From NCBI RefSeq assembly GCF_041146395.1, contig NC_090997.1:35753501-35817500 (forward strand): DNA of 64,000 nt, written 5' to 3'. This document shows positions 1 to 64,000 of this stretch, one piece after another. The translations under genes and the position numbers were made by a program. The stretch's first letter is position 1, and each line of letters starts with the position of its first letter. Under the pieces are notes generated by a model, which was given only the letters and a program-made list of their open reading frames with translations, ran no database searches and had not been told where the DNA came from. This DNA comes from Eulemur rufifrons (lineage: Eukaryota > Chordata > Mammalia > Primates > Lemuridae).

Positions 1-514
1 TCTCTTAGTTGAATCCTTGGGCTTTTCTAGATATAATATCATATCATCAGCAAAAGCAAGAGTTTGATCTCATCTGCCCCCATCTGGACACCCTTAATAC
101 CCCTCTCTTGTCTGACTGCTCTAGCAAAATCTTCCAGCACTATGTTGAATAGAAGTGGAGATAGTGGGCAACCTTGTCTGGTTCCGGTTCTAAGTGGAAA
201 TGGTTTCAATTTTTCCCCATTCTGTATGAGATTGGCTGTGAGTCTGTCATAAATGGACATGATAATTTTAAGGTATGACCCATCTATGCCTATTTTGTTA
301 AGAGTTTTTATCATAAAGGTGTGCTGGACTTTGTCAAATGCTTTTTCTGCATCTATTGAGAGAATCATATGGTCTTTGTTCTTGCTTTTATTTATAAAGC
401 AAATTGCATTTATAGATTTGCATGTGTTGAACCAGCCTTGCATCCCTGGTATAAAGCCCACCTGGTCATTGTGAATTATTTTTTTGATGTGCTGCTGAAT
501 TTGATTTGCTAACA
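1..514 (-). mobile_element. L1 ORF2 reverse-transcriptase fragment, inverted 5' half of an L1
   Basis: The minus strand reads as L1 ORF2 reverse transcriptase. It includes [35 protein letters not shown] and [19 protein letters not shown], and further left an FADD active-site stretch in another frame. It is frame-broken and dead. It runs off the left edge and joins at about 511-515 to L1 3' sequence on the opposite strand. Confidence 0.9.
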
Positions 515-1470
515 GAATGGGAGAAAATATTTGCTCTCTACACATCTGATAAAGGACTGATAACAAGAATCTATCTAGAACTTAAAAAAATCAACAAGAA
601 AAAAATCAAACAACCCCATCAATAAATGGGCAAAGGAAATGAACAGAAACTTTTCAAAAGAAGACAGAATAATGGCCAGCAAACATATTTAAAAAATGCT
701 TAACATCTCTAATCATTAGAGAAATGCAAATCAAAACCACAATGAGGTATCACCTAACCCCAGTGAGAGTGGCCTCTATCAAAAAAATCCCAAAACAACA
801 AATGCTGGAGAGGATGTGGAGAGACAGGAACACTCTCACACTGCTGGTGGGACCGTAAATTAGTGCAACGTCTGTGGATAAGAATTTGGAGACACCTCAA
901 AGAACTAAAAATAAAAATACCATTCGATCCAGCAATAGCACTATTAGGCATCTACCCAAAAGAGCAAAAGACATTCTATAATAAAAACATCTGCACCCGA
1001 ATGTTTATGGCAGCACACTTCAGTATTGCAAGGATGTGGAAACAACCCAAGTGCCCGTCAATTCATGAGTGAATTAATAAAATTTGGTATATGTATACAA
1101 TGGAATATTACTCAATTATAAGAAATGATAATGATCTAGCACCTCTTATATTTTTCTGGATTGAGCTTGAGCCCATTATCCGAAGTGAGGTATCACAAGA
1201 TTGGAAGAATAGGCTCCACATGTACTTGCCATCAAATTGGCACTGACTGATCACCACTATGGTGCTCACACGATAGTAATATTCTCCAGGGATTAAGGGG
1301 TTGTGGAGAGGTAAACTCACAACTAATGGACGCGGTGAGCATTGTAGAGGGGAAGGGCAAGCCTCTAATCCTCACCTGAGTGAGGCAAAGACATAAAATA
1401 TAACCAAAATGTTTGTACCCTCATAATATTCTGAAATAAAAAAAAATAAATAAAAATAATTTAAAAGAAA
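515..1470 (+). mobile_element. L1 3' end (ORF2 C-terminus, 3' UTR, poly(A)), forward half of the same L1
   Basis: The plus strand continues L1 ORF2 ('atgggagaaaatatttgc' onward, then 'aatgctggagaggatgtgga') to the 3' UTR and an A-rich tail at 1436-1470. The end ('tttgtaccctcataatattctgaaat') resembles strepsirrhine L1 3' ends rather than human L1. With the opposite-facing left half this is a twin-primed (5'-inverted) insertion. Confidence 0.88.
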
Positions 1471-4400
1471 AAGACATTTGTCCAAAAACTCCATTCAATT
1501 TCACTTACACCTTTTACTGAATAATTAATTGCTATGCTAACTCATTTGTACAGGTATAAATAAAACCATTTTAAGAGCCAAATTATCTTCTACCAAGAAG
1601 GTAGATTTCTTTGCTGATGATACTAGTTTTTGCTTTTGTTAAGAGTATAAAGAAGTCTAGAGGAAAACTGACCCTTTGTATGGTAAAGTCAACGTCAGCA
1701 CACTGGCCCAGGAAGGATCAAAGTGGAATGAAAGGAATGTTGCTGAGTAAAGGAAGTGTATCAGAAAAGTTGATACCATGGTGGCAGAGTCTGCCCTTGT
1801 TTGCTGGGAATTACGCTCTCTATCTAAATTCATTACTTCCTTTAGCGCATTCTCCATACTTTCATTCTCTTCTTTCATGTCAGCAACCTTCACCCCGCAA
1901 AACCATAAGAATTTCTCCTTGTTGCTTTTAACACAGCTTCCAAACATTTAACCATCTATTTAACAGAATATTTATAATGTATCTTATAGCCAATACATCA
2001 TGTTCTAAAGCCTAAACTTCCCTTAAGATGGAATCATCAGATTTTGTAAAACAATCTTTTACTCCATCAATTATACAAATTTTAAGCTCATAGTAAATGC
2101 TTAAAATGAAAGTGTATTACTAGCATTTAAACCTCCCCTCATCTAAGAACATATGTATTAAACATAAATAATATAATTATTTTAACATATGCTTTTGAGG
2201 CTTCATATCCTGCCATCCAGACATGGAGAATGAATGCCAACCACCTGATTAGAAAACTGCCTTATTTCCTGAGTAACTGCCAGACAGCTAGGGCAGGACT
2301 ATTTATGTCTCCACTCCTGGTGAATTTCTCTCCTCCTCCCCAAAAAAGAGGCAAAGGTGTCTTAACTGCTCTCTACTCAAAAGACAGGAAATCCTCAATC
2401 TTCATAATAAGTAGTTAATTTTTCAGTAACCATCTCTCCTCATCTCACACAAAAGCCAGAGCTGTGTCAGTGTCAGTGACCAGGAAGCAACAAAACACAT
2501 CTCGCAGGCTCGCTCTTTGGCTTGTGCCCCTGCATTTATGTGAGTTTTTTTCCCTCTCTCTCTATAGTGCCAAATGACCTCTTCCTGGAATGATTCATCG
2601 TGCTACCCAGTTAGCATTCATTCCCAACAGCAGATCTCTGAAATCCAGCCGAGGATTTCTGAGTCAGGTCATATTTTATGGTTGTTGCGTTCCTCTGTCA
2701 GAGGAGATTTGGTCTCGTTTTCTGCAGAGAATAAGAATGATCATTTCATCCATATACTTGGATTCTAACAAAAATCAGGATCATTTGGATCCCTTCCTGC
2801 AGTAAGTATCCACACTTCTTAGCCCACTGATTTCACAGTAGAGGAAATTTAAATTATTTCTTTAAAATTCATTAGAAATATTCCCCCCCTACCAAAAAAA
2901 AAAAGTTTTTTCGGAAACTTATAGGGATAATACTTTAGACTGTTTTCTGAAAGATCTAGGCCTGATTAACAAAAAAACAGATCCCAAATCCGTCTGATGG
3001 GACATCAACATTACTTCTGAGAGCCACTTAAGAAGCGAAGATGCCCCAGTAGTATTGCTTGGACAATTTGAATGGCATTTCTTCCATCTAAATTTCTCCA
3101 ACAACTATATAAGATACTCTTTTTCATTTCATTTTGGATAAGTATTGTATTTCTAAATAATACTCTTTCAGTCAGCCTAGGAACTTCCTGATCAACCATT
3201 TTCTCTTAGAAGAAACATATATTTAAGTTGGAGTAAGGAGAACTTTATTCTGATATCCTTAGAAGGGCTATTTGTGCTACAGTATTCTTCATTGTTTGCT
3301 TCAAAGCTGCAGCAATTTCTACTACTTCCACCCACGTGAGGGAGGCAGAGAAGACCAGTGGCCATTTTCACAGATGCACATTTATTAGATGACTGTACGT
3401 GTGGTTCTTTTGTCACTTTCTAATAGTCCCCAAAGCTGTGCCTCATTTTGCAAATCATCTGTGCTGAAGACAATTTCTAACTTTCCAAAATTGTTTATAT
3501 CCCACCAGCTGCACACCCTCCTCTCAGCGTTAGTGGTAGTTTACTAAGCAGTAGGTAAATGCACAAGGCTGTGAAGGAACGAGAAGAATTTCTTGAAAAG
3601 TTTCCTTCCCCTCATCTCAGGAGACCTAGATGGCCTCACCACAAAGTTGGACACAGATTAGAGTTTGAGAATGGAAAAGTACAGTCCCTCCCTCCCAGTC
3701 CCTTACTTTTCAAAGATGCAGTGATGGTGGTGGTGACAGTTGCCTGACCACCAGTTTAGAAAGAGTGTTGACGGGAAGTGCACTTAGGACTGGCCACGTC
3801 TCTGCATGAAGCCCACACTGGGGTGGATGTGATGGACACGAGGCTTCAGGAGTAGCAGCAGCAAGCAAGTCAGCCCGTCAACACTTCTTGATTGCAATAT
3901 TTTGGGGTTTGTTTTCTAATCAGAAATACTGACTTGTCATCCTTTGTACTCTCAGTGTTGTCCTATATTGTAAAACAACAACTCAAAAAAAAAAAAAAAA
4001 AGTGCCATCCTCCAAAGAGTCAGAAGAATATATATGTCAGTACCACCTCCACATCCCAGATCCCAGACGATACAGTTTTCTCTTTGACCTCTCTCTGTCT
4101 CCTTCAAACTCAAAAAAAGGCACAGGAGCAAATCAAGTTCACTGGCATGTCCTCTGCCATTCTGTAGTATCTGGGCAAGTCTTTGCTCCCTCTGAATTAC
4201 CTGCCTCTCTGACCAGTGGTGTCTTGGAGGTATTAAGGTTAACAACTCAATGTTTAGTTGCAGTTGTTACAGCACAGGCTCCCTCGCATCCTGCTGCTAG
4301 TCATATGTCGTTACTGATTGATTAGTCAGAACAAAGACTACTTTCAGACTATTGTAAGAACCATAAGATGCTGAAAAGTCATAGTTCTTTTGTTTTGACC

Positions 4401-5103
4401 AACTTTAAAATCTCTGGGTTCTTTTTATTAAAGCATTTGTGTTCTCCTGTGGAACCAAATGTTTCATAACATTGATGAATGGAGCACAGAGGTCACGTTC
4501 ACTGTGCTTCTCATTTATTTGTCCCAGAACAGATTGGGTTTCTTGCACTGCTTTCACCCTGAGTCAAGAGCAAACCTGAAAGCTGCCACAAATGGGCAAA
4601 GTCCCTACTAAATACCAGCTGTCTACCCCATCATCAAAGCCTAGAAGCAGCGTTGGAGTTCTAAAGGTCCAGGGAGGAAGTCCTGAAGCATCACAGAAAC
4701 AGAAAGTGTCATGGAAGTCATGGGACTCCCATAGTTACATGAAAGCTGTCTCATAACAAAGATTTTAATTTTTGGATTTAAAACAATTTGCTAAGATTCT
4801 TAAATCTCTTTTTAATCAGCTAAAACTCCTTTTCTGGACTTCTTTTTCTGAATATGACAAAAGAAAAAATTTTCCCAAAATTAAAATTTCAGGGACTCCC
4901 CTAGCTTCCCACCATTTTGTTTCAGAGACCTTGGGATTGCTGTGATGTCGGATGGTCCACTGACGTTAGCTCTGCAGCCTTCCATGAGATATAAGAAGTC
5001 CACATTTCCAGCCATGCAAACTGGATTGTGGATGGTTTTTGATTAATAGGCAACAGTGCAATATCATTTCCAATGTCATTATAGCCTGCCCAAGAAAACT
5101 TAC
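1471..5103 (-). other. COL12A1 intron, unclassified part
   Basis: This is single-copy-looking intronic sequence with an A17 run near 3985. I recognise no exon, RNA gene or clear repeat in it. The polypyrimidine-AG at 2548-2570 is on the wrong strand for this gene. Confidence 0.6.
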
Positions 5104-59632
<54,529 letters not shown>

Positions 59633-60559
59633 CTGTGAGACAAAAGGAAGATTAAAATATAAACCACGTTGAAAGAAAATATATGACCATCTCTCCATTT
59701 ATGTGAAAAGAAACTCTCTGTGGTTTTTTAAGTATGTATGCTGCTCTCTTGTCATCGCTCACAAATCCGTGATGGCGTGTGAGCCTAATCTCAGTGAGAT
59801 CTCAGTAAGATGTTTTCGCTTTATCTAGCTAATACTAAAAAATGGAAGTTCATATTGCAGGGATTTCCTATTTGCATTCTCAAGACTTTAGTAAAGAAAA
59901 CATCCATTTCCGGAGATGAGGTTTTAGAATTTTTATTATATTTCCATCTGTAAACAATTCTTCTTGTAACAGTGCTGTGGGGGAATACTAAAAATCATGA
60001 ATGCAGGGGTAGGAATTGTATTGGGGTCTTTTCAGAAAAAGTTGCAATCCATAAATGACTCACCAGGGTGACTATAGTTAACACTATTCTTGTGATTGCC
60101 ATGTACATAAGACCAAGAGCATGAAAGAATAGGAAACTCTAGCATATCAAAATATCTCAAGGGCTCTAAAGACAAATTGGTATCTGCTGAGTATTCTAGA
60201 AAGCACTATATGTTAACAGTTATTGCTTATTATGTAATCAATATTATTTATTAAATTATTGTTTACTAATATGTCATAATTATTAATGTGATAATTATCA
60301 GAAACAGGTCACCAACATCGACAAATAGCCCACATCATTCCTTTTTCTTACACATAGAGTTTATAAGCAGGATCATTTCATTCAGTTCATCTTAGTGTTC
60401 AAAAGGTCACAAGCATTATCAATAGGAAAGGTTAAAATGAAGGAAATTCAAAATCAGCAAAGAATCTTGCCTGATTTTACAAGAAATTTTCACGTTCAAA
60501 TGGGCAATAGCCATTTGAAACAAATAAAAAACCTGGAAAAAAAATACTAACAACAACAA
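59633..60559 (-). other. COL12A1 intron upstream of FN3 7, unclassified part
   Basis: This is the first part of an intron longer than 4.3 kb that runs off the right edge. I recognise nothing in this stretch. Confidence 0.5.
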
Positions 60560-61194
60560 AAAAAGAAACAATACTTTTCAGACACTGGACATCAGTCAGC
60601 ATGGGACAACGATCCCTGTGAGAGATTAGGAACAAATGAGAATAGCCTCTGGGATTGCCCCAGTTTATTGCTTGGGGGTTCCAGTTCCCAGTACAGAAAG
60701 GAAGAATCCAGATGAAACCTGGCATCCTCCCTTACTTGATAAGATAGCATTGTGAGTCTGGGGAGTCCAAGGAAACTAGAACTTGCAGAACAGAGTACCA
60801 TAAAGGAGAGAGTGACACAGAGAAAATTAATACTTGAGTCTTCGATCCAGTATTAATCAGTGCAGGGAAAGGACCACATAAAAGGAGCAGAAGGAATAAT
60901 TCCTGGAGCTCACAGAAATATCCCCCCTAGCCAGGGAGAAAAACCTCATAACTCAAGGGATATCATGTCGAGTACTTAGGAGGTGATTGCCTCAATAATG
61001 GGACAAAATTGGCTCTAAACTAAAACAGTTTAAAAGGAAGCTCCAGAAAAATTAAGCTATTTCCAAGTCACTTAACTATATTTCAGAACAAAAATTAAGA
61101 ATATTCATAAGAATATAAAAATATCCAGCACTCAACAAAGTAAAATTCACAATGTCTGGCATCCAAGAAGGATGAAATTATAATCTATGTTATG
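60560..61194 (+). mobile_element. Old L1/HAL1-like element, 5' segment
   Basis: 'aaaaatatccagcactcaac', then 'gtaaaattcacaatgtctgg' and 'catccaagaagg', belongs to the 5' part of an old ORF1-bearing L1 relative. It continues after an LTR insertion at 61592. The left border is uncertain. Confidence 0.55.
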
Positions 61195-61591
61195 GAATGA
61201 ATGTTTGTGTTCCTCCAAAATTAAAATGTTGAAGTCTTCACCTTCAATGTAATGTTATTTGGAGATGAGGACTTTGGGGAGGTAATTGGGTTTAAGGAGG
61301 TCATAGGGTGTGTCCCTAATCTGATAGATTGGTGTCATTATAAGAGAAGGAATAGAAACTAGACAGCTCTCCTTCCCTCTCCATATGCACAGAATGAGAA
61401 AAGGCCACGTGAGGACACAATGAGAAGGTGACTGTTGACAAGCCAGAAAGAGAGCCCTCCCCAGAAACCAAATCCTGCCAGACCTTAATCTTGGACTTGC
61501 CAGCCTCTAGAACTGTGAGAAAAGAAATTTCTGTTGTTTAAGCCACTCAGTTAATGGTATTTTGTTCTGGTAGTCCTAGCTGACAAAGACA
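61195..61591 (+). mobile_element. MaLR-like solo LTR inserted in an old L1/HAL1-like element
   Basis: 'tgttatggaatgaatgtttg', 'tttggagatgaggactttgg', 'gtgaggacacaatgagaagg', 'gccagcctctagaactgtga' and 'gaaatttctgttgtttaagc' are in the same order as the LTR at 41075. It interrupts the L1-like sequence, so it is the younger of the two. Confidence 0.7.
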
Positions 61592-62295
61592 ATAAATTAT
61601 GGAAGAAAAATCAATCAATAGAAACAGAACTAAAAATGACATGTATGACAGAATTAGATAAAAGGAACATTAAAACAGTTATTATTAATATAAAGTATAT
61701 TCCTAATGTTAATAATGATAGAAGAAAGATTAAACATAAGTAGAGATATATAACATATAAGAAAAAGACTCAAACTAAACTTCTAGAGATAAAAAATACA
61801 ATGTCTAAGATGAAAAATGCATAGGATGGAATTTATAGCAGATTAGAAATTGTAGAAAAAATGATTAGCGAACTTGATTATATGATAATAGAAACTATCC
61901 AAAATGAAACATAACGAAGGAAAAAGATTGAAAAAATGAACACAGCATCAGTGAGATGTGTGGTAACTTCCAGCAGACTAATATATTGGAGTACCTGAAG
62001 AGAGTTGACAGTGTAATAAATAAAATATTTGAAGAAATAATGGGTTGGATTTTTTCAAATTCCATAAAAACTATAAACTCACAGATCCAAGAAGTTCAAC
62101 AAATCCCAAGCACAAAAAACGTGAAGAACACTGAACCAAGACACATCATAATCAAATTGCTTGAAACCAGTGATAAAAAGAAAACTTTGAAAGCAGCCAG
62201 ATTTTTTTATAAAAGACACAATATGTATAGAGGACAAATATAAGAATGATAAAATAGGTAAATTCAATATAAGATTATGAATTATGTTTCTGAGA
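61592..62295 (+). mobile_element. Old L1/HAL1-like element, ORF1 segment
   Basis: 'aaaatcaatcaatagaaaca' resumes the interrupted element. The part at 61956-62243 still reads IFEEIMGWIFSN, then TEPRHIIIKLLETSDKKK and TLKAARF, matching the C-terminal domain of L1 ORF1 proteins. It is broken by stops and frameshifts. Confidence 0.72.
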
Positions 62296-62341
62296 GATAC
62301 AAAAATATAATTTTAACCAAAAGTAAATTGGTTGCAATTGA

Positions 62342-62706
<365 letters not shown>

Positions 62707-62720
62707 AAGAAACTATGAGA

Positions 62721-63630
62721 ACTCTCAGCTGAGTTCATTACTTTCTGGAAATTTTAAAATTTACTCACATTAATCCTCAGTTATCTATTACTATTCTCCA
62801 AGTGAGTGAGCTATTAAAAGAAACTATATTTATAGTTTCTGCCAACGTACTTGCTTTTGGCTAAAACATATCCTTGCAGACATTTTCAATCCCGAATAAT
62901 TATCTGAAGGCTCAAACTTTTTGGAAAAAGACTAAATGTAGGAGAATTTTTTTAAAAAATTCCCCCTAAATACATACACTTTTATAATTTCTCAGCCACA
63001 TGAATGGTATCTTTACTCCTACAGATACATGTAGCTAGATGGGTCATATCTGGCCTAAGCTTACAATATGGCTTCTCTTCACAACAAATGAATTTTGTCA
63101 GAAACAGAGAATGATTTTCTGCCAGGTTCTTAAACTACATCAGCCAATATATTTCAGACACACAATTTCATTTACTAAAATGGAAACCAATCATGTGAAT
63201 ATCTGAGAAATTTGCTTTTTCATATATTTAAATTTCCTATAAGGAGCTTGATTTTTTTTCAATCTAGTTAATTTAGATACAATTTTAAACTTACACATTC
63301 AACTGAGTTTCTTTCATAAAAAGATGATGAATTCCTCAGAAAACACAGACCAAAAGATTTTAGTTTAAGGACAACTTGAAATCAGGATATAGGACGTAAC
63401 TGAAATTGCTCATGGCACTTCTCCCTCCCTTTTCCTTTGCCAGGAAAATCACTAAATTCCTCTACTTCTTTCTAACAGTAGGAAATTCAAGAATACCCAT
63501 TCAAAGTCCCCTTTTCCTAAAATCCTCCCAAAACAAAAGGAATAAAGTTTTCTCCTACAAATACTTAGCAATTCCCATGCTTAACAAGTGATTTTTGTTT
63601 TGGTTTGGTTTTATTTGTTTTTCTAACTAG
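62721..63630 (-). other. COL12A1 intron, unclassified part
   Basis: This is AT-rich intron in which I recognise nothing. Confidence 0.5.
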
Positions 63631-63812
63631 ACTATTTTTTACAGTTGTTTTATGTTCATAGCAAAATTGAGCAGAAAGTACAGAGATTTCTCATGTACCT
63701 TTTTCTGCCCCTGTCCCAGATGCACACCTTCCCCCATTGTCAACATCTCCCACCAAAGTGGTACATTTGTTATAGCTGCTGAGCCTACAGTGACACATCA
63801 TCATCACTCAAA
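63631..63812 (-). mobile_element. Old L1M 3' UTR fragment, reverse orientation
   Basis: 'ttcatagcaaaattgagcag', 'aaagtacagagatttctcat', 'cccccattgtcaacatctcc' and 'ccaccaaagtggtacatttg' form the reverse of the L1M terminal sequence also found forward at 25103-25347. Confidence 0.72.
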
Positions 63813-64000
63813 CAAATGACTTTTTAGGAAAATGAATTAAGAAATCCTGACACATCCTTCACCAGCCAGGTGATAATGGTAGGTCATTCATAATTATTTA
63901 TAAGAAAGAATATCATTGAGATTGAGTTAAATCTGAGCCACCAGAAAATTAAGTGGGCTTTTGATTTAACCTTATCAAATATAACAAGAATAAAGTTTAA
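63813..64000 (-). other. COL12A1 intron at right edge
   Basis: This is AT-rich intron with no feature. The next upstream exon (FN3 6) lies beyond the window. Confidence 0.5.

Noticed and set aside
39..566. 175-codon reverse-transcriptase frame as a possible host or viral gene
   Set aside because: It is L1 ORF2, truncated, frame-broken and inverted within a dead insertion.
2530..2810. Polypyrimidine tract plus AG followed by open sequence, like a plus-strand exon
   Set aside because: It is on the strand opposite to the gene and the frame has no recognisable domain; most likely chance.

Overview
The window is the middle and 3' part of one large vertebrate gene on the minus strand, the type XII collagen alpha-1 gene (COL12A1, a FACIT collagen). 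I placed 44 coding exons between 59632 (most 5') and 5104 (most 3'). All 44 have GT donors and AG acceptors on the minus strand. They join in one open frame of 5,543 nt (about 1,847 codons) with no stop codon, so the copy looks intact. Both gene ends lie outside: transcription enters from the right edge inside an intron and leaves through the left edge inside another. The genome appears to be that of a strepsirrhine primate, probably a lemur. The protein is very close to the primate sequence as I remember it. Alu dimers occur with the 'gagcaagagcgagaccc' type middle, and three of them carry a shared insertion of about 36 bp. The young L1 3' ends finish in 'gtacccccataatatgctgaaat' followed by poly(A), unlike human L1. 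The species call is inference.

Domain order in transcript direction (right to left): FN3 7 (one exon, 59.5 kb); FN3 8 (two exons, 58.9-57.6 kb); von Willebrand A domain 3 (four exons, 55.8-54.4 kb); FN3 9 to FN3 18 (52.2-26.9 kb), two exons each, with an extra 24-bp microexon between FN3 12 and FN3 13; a Pro/Thr linker exon (26.3 kb); VWA domain 4 (four exons, 24.5-20.0 kb); a 39-bp linker exon (18.6 kb); the thrombospondin-N/laminin-G-like domain (18.5-11.6 kb); the Cys-containing junction (10.2-8.8 kb); and the start of the Gly-X-Y triple helix (8.8-5.1 kb). The rest of the helix and the C-terminus are not in the window. If numbering follows the 66-exon human model, these are exons 16 to 59. 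That numbering is from memory and needs checking.

The introns hold ordinary primate repeats: a twin-primed L1 at the left edge, six Alu dimers (most with clear target-site duplications), a short L1 3' end with an internal duplication (51.6 kb), old L1M and L2 fragments, MIRs, hAT-type DNA transposons (MER5A-like, a MER20-like copy abutting a splice donor, and others), two MaLR-like solo LTRs, and one old ORF1-bearing L1/HAL1-like element split by one of those LTRs.

Type XII collagen is a secreted homotrimer. Its short triple helix associates with collagen I fibrils, and the large FN3/VWA arms project into the matrix of tendon, ligament, muscle and skin. I found no other gene, no RNA gene and no undescribed system. 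The points most worth a second look are the exon architecture of the FN3 array, the microexon, the MER20-like element beside a donor site, and the lineage-specific Alu and L1 variants.
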